Positions 1 through 8,590 of a stretch of DNA of 34,162 nucleotides are shown here, piece by piece (position 1 is the stretch's first letter; each line of letters opens with the position of its first letter). The stretch is from contig NZ_CAJKOX010000043.1 in assembly GCF_905201705.1 (NCBI RefSeq), positions 1-34,162 of the forward strand, read 5' to 3'. Source of the stretch: an uncultured Marvinbryantia sp. (lineage in GTDB: Bacteria > Bacillota > Clostridia > Lachnospirales > Lachnospiraceae). Below the pieces are notes generated by a model. The model made no database searches, was not told the origin of the DNA, and saw nothing but the letters and a program-made list of their open reading frames with translations. Both the position numbers and the translations under genes were made by a program.

Positions 1-43
1 AAGTTAGACCTTCAGATTGATCTTTTTCAATTGCCTTAACTAA

Positions 44-169
44 ATGACATTGGTTGTGAACCGTCCCAAGGCTCTCGGCGATATCCGGGGTGTGACCTAC
101 ATTTACGGAATGTTCTATCGGTTTGGATTGATCGATGTGCCAGAGAATGTGAAAGAGAAGAGTGGTTGA
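44..169 (+). CDS. Possible small ORF or gene-end remnant, 41 aa
   Basis: A short frame opens at an ATG directly after an in-frame TAA and ends VPENVKEKSG. It has no convincing ribosome binding site. The inferred peptide (NRPKALGDIRGVTYIYGMFY followed by RFGLID) looks protein-like rather than random, so it may be the surviving C-terminal end of a degraded gene at the edge of the accessory region. I do not recognise the family. Chance is a real alternative. Confidence 0.25.
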   Translation: MTLVVNRPKALGDIRGVTYIYGMFYRFGLIDVPENVKEKSG

Positions 170-234
170 ACATGTTTTTATAAACATACATTAAAAAGTG
201 ACTGAAAATTCAGATAATGTATCCACAAACCATC

Positions 235-263
235 TTGTAACAGGGGAAGTTTTATGGTACGAT
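235..263 (+). promoter_or_regulatory. Putative sigma-A promoter upstream of the AAA-ATPase gene
   Basis: TTGTAA at 235-240 and TACGAT at 258-263 are separated by 17 bases, a reasonable sigma-A spacing. A transcript from here would have a leader of about 130 bases before the start at 404. The hexamers are imperfect, so this is a weak prediction. Confidence 0.4.
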
Positions 264-310
264 AAACATAATAGGGTTATTATACGCTGTTGGAAGGCGG
301 GTGAGACTGG

Positions 311-358
311 GCAGAACTGACAGCTTCAGGATGGGGAGATCAGGCAAGTCAGAACTGC
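311..358 (+). repeat. Leader inverted repeat (hairpin)
   Basis: GCAGAACTGAC at 311-321 and GTCAGAACTGC at 348-358 form an inverted repeat that is perfect except for a central AA/AA mismatch, with 26 bases between the arms. It lies in the untranslated leader of the AAA-ATPase gene and could fold in the mRNA. No T-run follows, so it is not a standard terminator. Confidence 0.4.
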
Positions 359-403
359 TTAGACAGATCCAGAACGGCTGGCCGGGAAAGGAGTGTGGAT
401 AGA

Positions 404-2128
404 ATGGGTATTTATTTAAATAGCCGGAGTGCATATAGTTTATTCCGCAGAGAATACGCATCAACTTATTTTGTGGATAAGACGGATATACTTGCTGAAC
501 TTGTGCCGCTGGTGGAACTGGAAGGGAATGAAATGGAAGAAGCTGGTCCTAATCAGGGAAAGGGGCCCAAATATGTAGCGATCACCAGACCGCGCCGGTT
601 TGGTAAGACGGTTATGGCTAACATGATTGCTTCTTATTTCGGAAAAGGCGCAGACAGCAGCAGGCTTTTTCGAAATTTGAAAGCTTCAAAGTATGACTGG
701 TATGAAGGACATCTGAATAAACACAATGTCATCCATATTATGTTTAATGAGATGCCAAAAGAAGGTAATTCCTATAGTCAGTATATTGCACGGTTTGAAA
801 AAGGATTACTGACAGATTTGCGAAAAGCATACCCTGATGCAGAAATAGAAAAAGACGATGCCATATGGGATGCTTTGATGAAGGTGCATGAATACTGTGA
901 TGGGGAGAAATTTATTTTTGTGCTGGATGAATGGGATTATATTTATCACCAGGATTTTGCTGCTGAGAAAGACAAGACCAGATTCACGAAATTTTTAAGC
1001 AATCTTTTAAAGGATAAAGCCTATGTGGAGATGGCATACATGACGGGTATCCTGCCGATTGCAAAATATTCCAGCGGCTCAGAATTGAATATGTTTTTTG
1101 AGTATTCTATGGCCACCAGGGTAAAATACAGTGAATATTTCGGTTTTACCGATGAGGAAGTGGATGTTCTGTATCAGAGGTATCTGGAGACAGAGCCAGA
1201 TCCGGCTGTGACCCGTGAGGAATTGGAACTGTGGTATGACGGATATCAGACGGCAGGCGGCCAAAAGCTGTATAACCCCAGGTCTGTAGTCGGTGCGCTT
1301 AGTGACAACCAGTTGGGAAGCTACTGGACGAGTTCGGGCCCTTATGATGAGATATTCTATTATATAGGTGCCAATACGGATGCTGTCAAGGATGATATCG
1401 CCGCTATGGTAGCGGATAATCCGGTTCCGGCCAGAGTACAGGAATATGCTGCTACATCGATGGAGCTGGGAACAAAAGATGAGATATTCTCAGCGATGGT
1501 AGTGTATGGTTTTCTGAATTATAAGGACGGGTACGTTTCCATCCCGAACAAAGAGTTGATGGATAAGTTTGCGGAGGTGGTACAGCGGGAGCCTTCTTTG
1601 GGAAATGTATATAAGTTGACAAAAGAATCCGGGCGGATGCTCGCAGCGACGAAAGCCGGCGATACAAAAACCATGACGGAGCTGATGGAGTACGCGCATA
1701 ATACGCACAGTCCGCTGCAGACATACAGCAATGAGGCGGAGCTGGCGTCTATTATCCGGTGGGTGTATCTGAAAGCATTGGATTCTTATCGTATTGAACG
1801 CGAGGACAAAGCGGGCCTTGGCTATGTTGACTTTATCTTTTATCCGTTCGTGAAAAATGATGACTGTATTATTATTGAATTAAAAGTGAACCACACAGCG
1901 GACGAAGCGATACGGCAAATCAAGGACCGTCAGTATGCGCTCCGGTTTGAAGGGCGCTGTGCGCCAGTGGCGCACGTTTTAGCGCCGACCGAAGTGAAGC
2001 GTAGAAAGTTCGGGGAGAATCCGGAATACACGGGACGTATCCTTGCGGTGGGGATTGCCTATAACAAGGATGATGAGGATAAACGACATGAGTGCAAGGT
2101 GGAGGTCCTGCGGGAGAGGCTAAAGTAA
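404..2128 (+). CDS. AAA-ATPase-like protein with C-terminal PD-(D/E)XK nuclease domain
   Basis: The 574-residue product matches the AAA-ATPase_like plus PDDEXK_9 architecture common in gut Clostridia and Bacteroidetes. The N-terminus MGIYLNSRSAYSLF and VDKTDIL are family signatures. A degenerate P-loop RPRRFGKT lies near residues 62-69 and a Walker B VLDEWD near 173-178. The C-terminal segment from about 471 holds the nuclease-like D (GYVDF, about 476) and E-x-K (IIIELK, about 492-494), then a Q-rich helix. I chose ATG 404 rather than GTG 395 because AAAGGAG ends at 393, leaving a workable spacer only for 404, and because family members begin with M-x-x-YLN. The biological role of this family is not established; it spreads between genomes and may be selfish or defensive. 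The gene is AT-rich compared with the core genes. Confidence 0.85.
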   Translation: MGIYLNSRSAYSLFRREYASTYFVDKTDILAELVPLVELEGNEMEEAGPNQGKGPKYVAITRPRRFGKTVMANMIASYFGKGADSSRLFRNLKASKYDWYEGHLNKHNVIHIMFNEMPKEGNSYSQYIARFEKGLLTDLRKAYPDAEIEKDDAIWDALMKVHEYCDGEKFIFVLDEWDYIYHQDFAAEKDKTRFTKFLSNLLKDKAYVEMAYMTGILPIAKYSSGSELNMFFEYSMATRVKYSEYFGFTDEEVDVLYQRYLETEPDPAVTREELELWYDGYQTAGGQKLYNPRSVVGALSDNQLGSYWTSSGPYDEIFYYIGANTDAVKDDIAAMVADNPVPARVQEYAATSMELGTKDEIFSAMVVYGFLNYKDGYVSIPNKELMDKFAEVVQREPSLGNVYKLTKESGRMLAATKAGDTKTMTELMEYAHNTHSPLQTYSNEAELASIIRWVYLKALDSYRIEREDKAGLGYVDFIFYPFVKNDDCIIIELKVNHTADEAIRQIKDRQYALRFEGRCAPVAHVLAPTEVKRRKFGENPEYTGRILAVGIAYNKDDEDKRHECKVEVLRERLK

Positions 2129-2145
2129 GGGAAGGATGCTGAAGA

Positions 2146-2415
2146 ATGATAAAGTACAAAGCTTCTGAACGTAAAGTTGATTTATATGATATCGGAGATG
2201 GATTGATGTTAATGAACATCATTCTGAAAAATCAGGATGGGCAGATGAGGTCAATAGATACCTATATCGGAGCAGACAGAAATGGCTTTTCATGTGTAGG
2301 TCATACAGAGGGACTGGATGAACCTGGAGTTATTTTCAGCTATCCGGGATATGTCAGGATGATTGAAGCAAATCTATCGTATTACCTGAATGCTTTTTTC
2401 AATAACATCAAGTAA
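2146..2415 (+). CDS. Hypothetical protein, 89 aa
   Basis: The frame opens 17 bases after the AAA-ATPase stop, with GGGAAGGA about 10 bases upstream of the ATG, so the two are probably co-transcribed. The product has no signal peptide or membrane segment. Its pattern of alternating hydrophobic and charged residues (DLYDIGDGLMLMNII, then a TYIGAD segment) suggests a small beta-rich fold, and it ends in an aromatic helix-like stretch (YYLNAFF). I do not recognise the family. It could be a partner of the upstream ATPase. Confidence 0.6.
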   Translation: MIKYKASERKVDLYDIGDGLMLMNIILKNQDGQMRSIDTYIGADRNGFSCVGHTEGLDEPGVIFSYPGYVRMIEANLSYYLNAFFNNIK

Positions 2416-2421
2416 GAAAGG

Positions 2422-2447
2422 GTAGCCTGGCTGAAATGTCAGGTTAT
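2422..2447 (+). terminator. Weak hairpin, possible terminator
   Basis: TAGCCTG at 2423-2429 pairs with CAGGTTA at 2440-2446 (one G-T pair) around a 10-base loop, followed by TTTATT. The stem is short and the T-run interrupted, so termination would be partial. It may separate the 89-residue gene from the lactamase gene. Confidence 0.3.
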
Positions 2448-2572
2448 TTATTCCCGAGAGCAACGAGCCAGACAGATGTAGAAGAGGCTGGTGCGCTGTT
2501 GATTATTGGTTAGCATGATTTGCCTTGCAGAAGGCTGAAGGAAGTAAAGGGGGAAGGACAGAAACAGAACCT

Positions 2573-3499
2573 ATGCTGCAGATTTTTAATTACAATGCCG
2601 GAAGGGGCGACTGTATGCGCCTGCGATATGTCGGCGCATCTGGAAATTTTCGCAATATTATAATAGATACGGGCGTTATGCGCTTTGGAAACAGGCTTGC
2701 CGGTATCTGCGCAGAGATGTCTGCTGCCGGAGAGTGTGTTGATGCGCTTATACTGACGCATGTGGATGACGACCATATTGGAGGACTGCTCAGTAATCTG
2801 CGCAGGAATGAAAACTTGCCGGTTACAGAAGTGTGGATGAATCACGGGGATGTGATTTCCGGCCAGACAGAATTATCTGTCCGGCAAAACGATGAAGTAT
2901 ATACGAGACTGATAAAATGCGGTATACCTGTAAAACCGGCTGTGGCAGGCAATACTTTTGAAACAGATGGTGCGGTGTTTCGGATTTTGTGGCCGGTGGA
3001 ATCTGCGCTGCACAGAGAGAAGAATGTGCAGGATTCTGTACCGCTTGGAAGGACATCAGATTATGGATATAGCTTCCGGGAGCTGATGGCTCTCCCGATA
3101 AAATACAGCGATACAAGTGTAAACAATCATGCCAGTATTGTATTTGAATTTATTTACCGTGACTGCAGGATGCTATTTACGGGAGATGCATGGTCAGCGG
3201 ATGTGCTGGCAAACATCAAAGATGGAAACTATGACCTGGTTAAACTGCCGCATCATGGCTCGGTAAAAAATATTTCCGAGGAGTGGAGCGGCAGAGTCAA
3301 TTGCAGAAATTACATAATCTGCACGGAAGGTCTCCGGCATCCGGACAAGCAGACGATTGCAAAACTGCTCAAATGGTATGGGAATATAAATATCTATGGA
3401 TCTGTGAACTGGTGGAGCAGATTTTTAACAGAGGAAGATCAAAAATATAAGGTACATTTTGTGGAGGGGGAAGAGATTTTATGGGAGACACCGGTATGA
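2573..3499 (+). CDS. ComEC-like metallo-beta-lactamase-fold hydrolase
   Basis: A soluble protein of 308 residues resembling the isolated lactamase domain of ComEC/Rec2, with no membrane segments. The metal-binding loop reads LTHVDDDHIGG at about 61-71, giving the ComEC-type H-x-D-x-D-H variant. FTGD (about 202-205) and LPHHGS (H227, H228) supply further expected ligands. The N-terminal NYNAGRGDCMRL matches the ComEC G-x-GD strand. ATG 2573 is preceded by GGGGGAAGG; a TTG at 2525 would add a 16-residue charged tail that does not fit the fold, so I rejected it. The end overlaps the protease gene by 19 bases, implying translational coupling. Hydrolysis of a nucleic acid or nucleotide is plausible from the family, but the substrate is unknown. 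Confidence 0.85.
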   Translation: MLQIFNYNAGRGDCMRLRYVGASGNFRNIIIDTGVMRFGNRLAGICAEMSAAGECVDALILTHVDDDHIGGLLSNLRRNENLPVTEVWMNHGDVISGQTELSVRQNDEVYTRLIKCGIPVKPAVAGNTFETDGAVFRILWPVESALHREKNVQDSVPLGRTSDYGYSFRELMALPIKYSDTSVNNHASIVFEFIYRDCRMLFTGDAWSADVLANIKDGNYDLVKLPHHGSVKNISEEWSGRVNCRNYIICTEGLRHPDKQTIAKLLKWYGNINIYGSVNWWSRFLTEEDQKYKVHFVEGEEILWETPV

Positions 3500-6400
3500 G
3501 GCTGCTGGAAGATCTGGAATGGAGGACGCAGGAGTATTCTGCACTTATTACGGATGCAAGGAGAACTTCATGCGGCAGCGGTGTTTTATACTATTCCGGA
3601 AATGGCTCTATGTTCTTCGTGTTTACCTGCGCACATGTGCTGGAAGCGCTGACAGACCCGATTGAGGTTCACTTTTTGCTCCCGATAGACAGACAAAAGG
3701 AAGACTATCGGGAGTGTTGTATTTTTGCGGGGCGTGAACAGGTTGTATATTCTCCGATTGATGAAATAACAGAAACAGGAAATATTAAAAAGCATTCTGT
3801 TGATGCGGCTGTCATCTATCTAAAGAAAGATGACGCATTGCCGTTGGAAGCAACGCCTTATCTGATCGCAGAGGCAAGAAAAGGCGATAAGGTTTTTTCA
3901 CAGGGTTTTCCAGGTGGGATAAAGCAGGGAATTCCACTGCTGGAAATAATGGATACGACACGTGGAACCGTTCTTCATAGTCTGTCGGATAGAAGAGAAT
4001 TTACCTTCAGAGCGGAAGATGGATATCTTGATCAGGGCAACAGAGTTTATGAGCTGGAAGGCTTTTCCGGAGCGCCTGTCTGGCATGGAGAAGAGGAGAA
4101 TTTCAGCGTTTTGGGACTGCTATCGTCTGGCGAGGGAGAAACGGTGTATCGCGGCAGGGTGTCGTCAGTAAAAATGGGGATAATAAGAAGTATTATGAAA
4201 AACCATTTTAATATACTGCTTGAAACCCGGATTATCGGGATTCCGGAAGAGGACGTTGCATGTGGGAAAACGCAGCTTCTATATGATGGGACAACCCGGC
4301 TTCCGCAAAAACAGAGTATGTACGACGACTGGCTTGGCATGCAGACGGAAAAAGTGCGTGCTTACATAGATGATATAAAATTCCAGAAGGCGATAGCTTT
4401 TGCAAAGGAAACGATGCTGGACGAGCGGTTCGACCAGTGCAGCGCGCATATGATAAAACATCACATGCAGCATATGCTTTACTGCTTTGAAGCATGTTAT
4501 CTGGATGATGAATATCATATTCTTGAAGAAGAGATGAGGCAACGGGGACTTTTAAAGGGGCATGATCCGCTGCGGTGGCTGACTTACAATTTTGGAAAAA
4601 AGAATTATAAAGAAACGATGGAATATGCCAAAAAAATTTTGGGAGATGGCACAGACAGCGAGAATGTACGTATACTGGCGGAAGTGTTTTATGATCTCGG
4701 AAGAGCGTATGAAGAAAATGCCGCGGCGGAAGATACGCTGGGGCATATGGTCGATGAGCACGAGAATCTGAAACTGGAGATTACCGAGCCGGATGAAGAA
4801 GCATTAATTTATCAGATGATAGGATTTGTATATGGGGAGCGCTATAAACAATACACCAGGTCTGTTCGCTGCCTGAACCGTGCTTATCGGATCGGGAGCG
4901 ATTATGCAGTGCTGGAAAGTCTGGCGTGCGCATACTATTTTCTGGCAATCCAGGAGGCGACAAGGGAGGATGGTACGGTAGATACGGAGCGTATAAACCG
5001 TGCTGCCTTATATAAGGCACGGGAGTGTTTTCTGATTATTTTGGAAAAAGCGGATGAATTATATTTATCAGCGATATTGAAGAGGGAAGGATGCGTGTTA
5101 TTTAACACGTTCTTTTTCCTGCAGGATACATATCGGATAATAACGATTTATCCGCTCCTGAAAAAATATGGACCGTTATTTGGAGAAATCGATCAGCGCG
5201 ACCTTGAGCTGAAGTATGCAAGAACTTTATGCCAGGGTGGAAAAATAGACTTATCTGTTTTTTCTGCCTTGTCGGAAGCGGATAAAGTGCTTATTGACAG
5301 CCTGGGTGCGATGAATGAAATGATGCGGACATTTGAGTTTAAAAATCCGGCAATGCTTAAAAGAACGCAATGTCTGGAGAGGGATATGCAGCGCCTGATT
5401 GCTGCTGTCGAGAATAATATAGAGAAAATCGACCAGAGAGAGCGGATGGCTGTTGTGGCGATGCTGATGAATCTATATGGATGGGGAAGACGTATCTTTG
5501 GCTGGAACGTGACGGCTGACATGGAAAGACATCTGGTATTTATCAGAGCGGAAGGGAATGAGAAAGCGATAACTGCTTTTGAAAACTTTCTGTTTGAAAA
5601 TAGTCATACGGTTGAAGAAGCAGAAGCAAAAGTGGTGGAAAGCTGGAAAAATAATCCATCTCTGGAATTATGGCTGGAAATTCTTCAATTCTATAAAAGA
5701 AACTGGATGCTGGAGAAAGCGGATGCCATGTTTCGGGATCTGTTTGAAAACCATGCGGAATATGTGAAGGATGAACCGGAATATGCCTACAGAGCATATA
5801 TTGATTATATCATTCAGTATCGGCGTGATATAAAGGAAGCACTGAGATTTTTTTCTGTACATAAAAATGAGATGCAGGATAAAAATATCAGGATCTTCTG
5901 GGAGCATGAATTAATGCTGTATACGAATTCCTTTAATCATCCGGAGCGTTTTGAAGAGGAACGGATATCCTTCGTTGAGGAGGGGTTACTTCTGCCTCAG
6001 GAGTATCATCGTGTGGCGCTGATTGCATATATGTGCAACCTGAATGCGAAAAAAGCATGGGAGCATTTTAATGCAGATAATGCATTTTTCGGCATTCTTG
6101 CACAGTCTAAGGGCAGTACGTATCTGACGAGAGAAGGAGCCATGTTTTTGATCTGGCAGCGAAAATACCCTCCGCACAGAGAGACGACCTGGAATGGAAT
6201 GCTGGAAACAAGGGTTAATAGTGTAAAGGATACTTACAGGAGAGAAAACTGGCATGTGCGGGTGCAGGCAATAAAAAAGAAACTTGGTTTTGATGTCAAC
6301 AGATGCATTGCGATAGATGCGTGGGGTTTATATATGATTGCGATAGAGGACAAGCTGGATACGTTAGAGCAATTTGATAATGTTTATATTACGCACAGCT

Positions 6401-6687
6401 CTGTCTCAAGAATGCTGGAGGAAATGTGCCATTATGAAAACCGATATCTGGAGAGTATCATTGCCTATCTGGAAATACTCTCCAATGTAAAACTGCAGTC
6501 ACCGGATTTTGAACATCAGTTATTGGTAAGAGAAAGGGCGGAATATTATGAACAGTGCAGCACGGTAGCGCTGGCACTGGAGCTGGGATGTCCTGCGGTG
6601 GTTGGAGAACCGATGCTTGATAATGACATGATAGTTAATTTTAAAAATATGATCATTAGACCATGTGATTATGATTTGTTAAAATAG
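3481..6687 (+). CDS. Trypsin-like serine protease fused to long helical region and PIN-like C-terminus
   Basis: A 1068-residue multidomain protein. Residues 1-240 look like a trypsin-fold protease: GSGVLYY (32-38), catalytic His in TCAHV (H52), Asp in SVDAAVI (D108), Ser in GFSGAPV (S196). There is no signal peptide, so it probably acts in the cytosol. About 300-930 is almost entirely helical and rich in Y/L/E, suggesting TPR-like repeats, although I could not define repeat units. From about 941 the pattern RCIAIDAWGLYMIA, NVYITHSS, MLEEM and GEPMLDNDM (D946, D1047, D1049) resembles a PIN-like nuclease fold. ATG 3481 has GGAGGGGG about 10 bases upstream; ATG 3496 would instead give an ATGA junction, and both are possible. 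The gene is AT-rich. A conflict or defence effector is my inference. Confidence 0.8.
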   Translation: MGDTGMRLLEDLEWRTQEYSALITDARRTSCGSGVLYYSGNGSMFFVFTCAHVLEALTDPIEVHFLLPIDRQKEDYRECCIFAGREQVVYSPIDEITETGNIKKHSVDAAVIYLKKDDALPLEATPYLIAEARKGDKVFSQGFPGGIKQGIPLLEIMDTTRGTVLHSLSDRREFTFRAEDGYLDQGNRVYELEGFSGAPVWHGEEENFSVLGLLSSGEGETVYRGRVSSVKMGIIRSIMKNHFNILLETRIIGIPEEDVACGKTQLLYDGTTRLPQKQSMYDDWLGMQTEKVRAYIDDIKFQKAIAFAKETMLDERFDQCSAHMIKHHMQHMLYCFEACYLDDEYHILEEEMRQRGLLKGHDPLRWLTYNFGKKNYKETMEYAKKILGDGTDSENVRILAEVFYDLGRAYEENAAAEDTLGHMVDEHENLKLEITEPDEEALIYQMIGFVYGERYKQYTRSVRCLNRAYRIGSDYAVLESLACAYYFLAIQEATREDGTVDTERINRAALYKARECFLIILEKADELYLSAILKREGCVLFNTFFFLQDTYRIITIYPLLKKYGPLFGEIDQRDLELKYARTLCQGGKIDLSVFSALSEADKVLIDSLGAMNEMMRTFEFKNPAMLKRTQCLERDMQRLIAAVENNIEKIDQRERMAVVAMLMNLYGWGRRIFGWNVTADMERHLVFIRAEGNEKAITAFENFLFENSHTVEEAEAKVVESWKNNPSLELWLEILQFYKRNWMLEKADAMFRDLFENHAEYVKDEPEYAYRAYIDYIIQYRRDIKEALRFFSVHKNEMQDKNIRIFWEHELMLYTNSFNHPERFEEERISFVEEGLLLPQEYHRVALIAYMCNLNAKKAWEHFNADNAFFGILAQSKGSTYLTREGAMFLIWQRKYPPHRETTWNGMLETRVNSVKDTYRRENWHVRVQAIKKKLGFDVNRCIAIDAWGLYMIAIEDKLDTLEQFDNVYITHSSVSRMLEEMCHYENRYLESIIAYLEILSNVKLQSPDFEHQLLVRERAEYYEQCSTVALALELGCPAVVGEPMLDNDMIVNFKNMIIRPCDYDLLK

Positions 6688-6785
6688 AAAAGAGTCTGCG
6701 TTTCAAAAGGCAGGCGCTATCTGTTTCCAAAGCTGGGATATGCTGCATATGCTGATAGGGTAACCTAAGTATTTGGAGGTAAACT

Positions 6786-7481
6786 ATGGCAGGCATTGCA
6801 GATGTCAGCGCGCTGATCCGGTCGCGTGAGGGGAGAAATTCCTACACGCAGAGCTATCTGCGCGAGAATGTTTTTGATGGATATTCGGACTGCTCGTCTC
6901 TGGTGTGGAAATGCTATGAGCGTGGTCTCGGCATCTTCGTCGGCACGTGGACCGGCGAGCAGATCGACAAAGGAACACTGGTATTGAAAAATACAGACGC
7001 CAGCAGGAAGAGCCTTTCGAAAAAGGATCTTGTAAAGATGCAGGAGGGGGACCTTGTGTTCTGGGGGCCGTCCCGCTACGATTCCCGTCATGTGGAGTAT
7101 TATATGGGAAACGGCGAGCTTTCGGGACATGGGGCTGGCATCGGTCCAGTGCGGAAAAAGGCGACCGAGTACCGCCACACCTACCAGCTTCTGGAGGTGC
7201 GCCGTTATGTAAAGAGCGGCGGTCAGACGTCTGGCGGCAGCGATCCGGCGGACAGAAAAGAGCTGTTCCGCGGCAGATGTGTGGCGGACGATGTAAACGT
7301 GCGCGTCTGGGCGGGGACGGACTATGAAAACATTAAGAGTTATCCGAAGCTCTATGCGGGCGATATCGTGGAGGTAATCGACTACACACAGAAGGACAAA
7401 TACGGCGAGGACTGGTATTATGTGCGCCTTGGCGGAAAATATTACGGCTTTGTGAAAGCGGAATTTATTATGAAGATCTGA
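6786..7481 (+). CDS. NlpC/P60-type peptidoglycan hydrolase with C-terminal SH3 domain
   Basis: Of 231 residues, the first 150 fit an NlpC/P60 cysteine peptidase: YSDCSSLVWKCYE carries the nucleophile (C36), GDLVFW follows at 88-93, and SRHVEYYMGNG carries the general base (H102), with H115 as a possible third polar residue. About 163-231 (VNVRVWAGTDYENIKSY through YYGFVKAEFI) is a bacterial SH3 domain for wall binding. The family cleaves gamma-D-Glu to diamino-acid bonds in peptidoglycan. There is no signal peptide or membrane segment, which suits a phage-type endolysin released by a holin, though none is nearby. GGAGG precedes the ATG by 7 bases. The gene is richer in G+C than its left neighbour. 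Confidence 0.8.
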   Translation: MAGIADVSALIRSREGRNSYTQSYLRENVFDGYSDCSSLVWKCYERGLGIFVGTWTGEQIDKGTLVLKNTDASRKSLSKKDLVKMQEGDLVFWGPSRYDSRHVEYYMGNGELSGHGAGIGPVRKKATEYRHTYQLLEVRRYVKSGGQTSGGSDPADRKELFRGRCVADDVNVRVWAGTDYENIKSYPKLYAGDIVEVIDYTQKDKYGEDWYYVRLGGKYYGFVKAEFIMKI

Positions 7482-7495
7482 ATATAATGCATCAA

Positions 7496-7535
7496 AAAAG
7501 CCGGAAATACGCGGATACAGCGTTTTCCGGCTTTT
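7496..7535. terminator. Bidirectional intrinsic terminator shared by the NlpC gene and tRNA-Gly
   Basis: AAAAGCCGGAAA at 7496-7507 pairs perfectly with TTTCCGGCTTTT at 7524-7535. The A-run on one side and T-run on the other make it work for both strands. It ends the hydrolase transcript on the plus strand and the tRNA transcript on the minus strand. Confidence 0.9.
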
Positions 7536-7537
7536 GC

Positions 7538-7608
7538 AGCAGATAACGGGAATCGAACCCGCCTCCCCAGCTTGGGAAGCTGGTGTTCTACCAATGAACT
7601 ATATCTGC
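7538..7608 (-). tRNA. tRNA-Gly (anticodon CCC)
   Basis: Read on the minus strand, the 71-base gene has acceptor arms GCAGATA/TATCTGC and a D arm with TTGGTAGAA. The anticodon stem is CCAGC/GCTGG around the loop TTCCCAA (anticodon CCC, codon GGG). The T arm holds the standard TTCGATT loop, and the discriminator is U, as usual for bacterial tRNA-Gly. CCA is not encoded. It stands alone with its own promoter and terminator. Confidence 0.95.
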
Positions 7609-7629
7609 ACAGAGATTCGGTACTCTGAC

Positions 7630-7658
7630 AGTATAGCGCATATTTTTTTTATTTGCAA
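7630..7658 (-). promoter_or_regulatory. sigma-A promoter of tRNA-Gly
   Basis: On the minus strand TTGCAA (7658-7653) and TATACT (7635-7630) are separated by exactly 17 bases, with an A/T-rich spacer. Transcription would begin about 15 bases before the mature tRNA 5' end. Confidence 0.75.
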
Positions 7659-7684
7659 GAGAAAATTGCAAGTTTTTCAAAACC

Positions 7685-8458
7685 TCAGTCCCGGTCGTCC
7701 CGGTTATAGAACCGTTTGCTTTCTTCCTTTATACGTTCGCGGAGCTTCTGACGTTCCTCGGAAAGACGCGCCTGGATAGCGTCTGTGCGCGCCTGCATGA
7801 AGGGGTAAGCGTCCAGGATACGTCTGTGCAGCATCGATTTCTGGGAGAGGATCTGACGGATCTCCCGGCTGATCTGTTCGGTGTTGTCTCCCGTGCTCGC
7901 CTCACCGACGCGGCGCACCATAGAGGTGACGATGTGGGAGAGCACATAATCCGTTGCCAGCAATATCAGAAAACAGATGCAGATGGCGTACAGCGCTGTT
8001 TTTGGAATACGCGCGAACAGGCGGAAAAGCGCCGGAGCGATCAGCTTTACGATCAGCACGCCGCCGATGCCAAACAGCACGCAGTTTCCGATCCAGATGC
8101 GCCCCTCCAGATTCATCGGGCGCGAGCTGTAGTCCCACCAGCGGGCATGGAAAACCTTTTCCATGTACCAGCTCACGAAATATTCCAGTGCGCTGCAGAA
8201 AAAGAAGCTGATGAGGAACGCTTCAAGGTAACTGCAATCGCTGCCCGCCGTGAGATGAACGGCCGCTGTGACGAGTACTGCGCCTGCACCGTAAATCGGG
8301 CAGTAAGGTCCGATAAGGAAGCCGCGGTTGATGAAGCGGTGGAACTGTATGTATTTCAGTGTGACCTCCATGATCCAGCCGGCGACCGAAAATACCATGA
8401 AAAGCAAAATAAAGTAGCAGAGTAATTCGATAGACGGGGAGTGTGTCTGTAATTCCAT
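7685..8458 (-). CDS. CmpB-type (putative ABC transporter type IV) integral membrane protein
   Basis: A 257-residue protein of the CmpB / ABC_trans_CmpB (formerly DUF1113) family. Signatures are the first helix ending GWIMEV, then RGFLIGPYCPIYG, and EYFVSWYMEKVFHARWWDYS followed by NLEGRIWIG. About five to six hydrophobic segments are visible in the first 200 residues. The C-terminus is a charged, probably coiled-coil tail (QARLSEERQKLRERIKEE). The start at 8458 is set by AAGGAG 6-7 bases upstream; an earlier in-frame start would lack a ribosome binding site. The family is widespread in Firmicutes and its transport role is unproven. It is alone on the minus strand. Confidence 0.8.
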   Translation of the reverse strand: MELQTHSPSIELLCYFILLFMVFSVAGWIMEVTLKYIQFHRFINRGFLIGPYCPIYGAGAVLVTAAVHLTAGSDCSYLEAFLISFFFCSALEYFVSWYMEKVFHARWWDYSSRPMNLEGRIWIGNCVLFGIGGVLIVKLIAPALFRLFARIPKTALYAICICFLILLATDYVLSHIVTSMVRRVGEASTGDNTEQISREIRQILSQKSMLHRRILDAYPFMQARTDAIQARLSEERQKLRERIKEESKRFYNRDDRD

Positions 8459-8590
8459 AAAAATCTCCTTTTTAAAAATTGTAAGTCTTTTACAGTTTAC
8501 CATAGATTTTTCGGAAAAGCTATACTAATGCGATGCATAGAAACGGAAATTTTAGGAATACTTTTTATAGAACAGACAGGAGGTGTTAGG

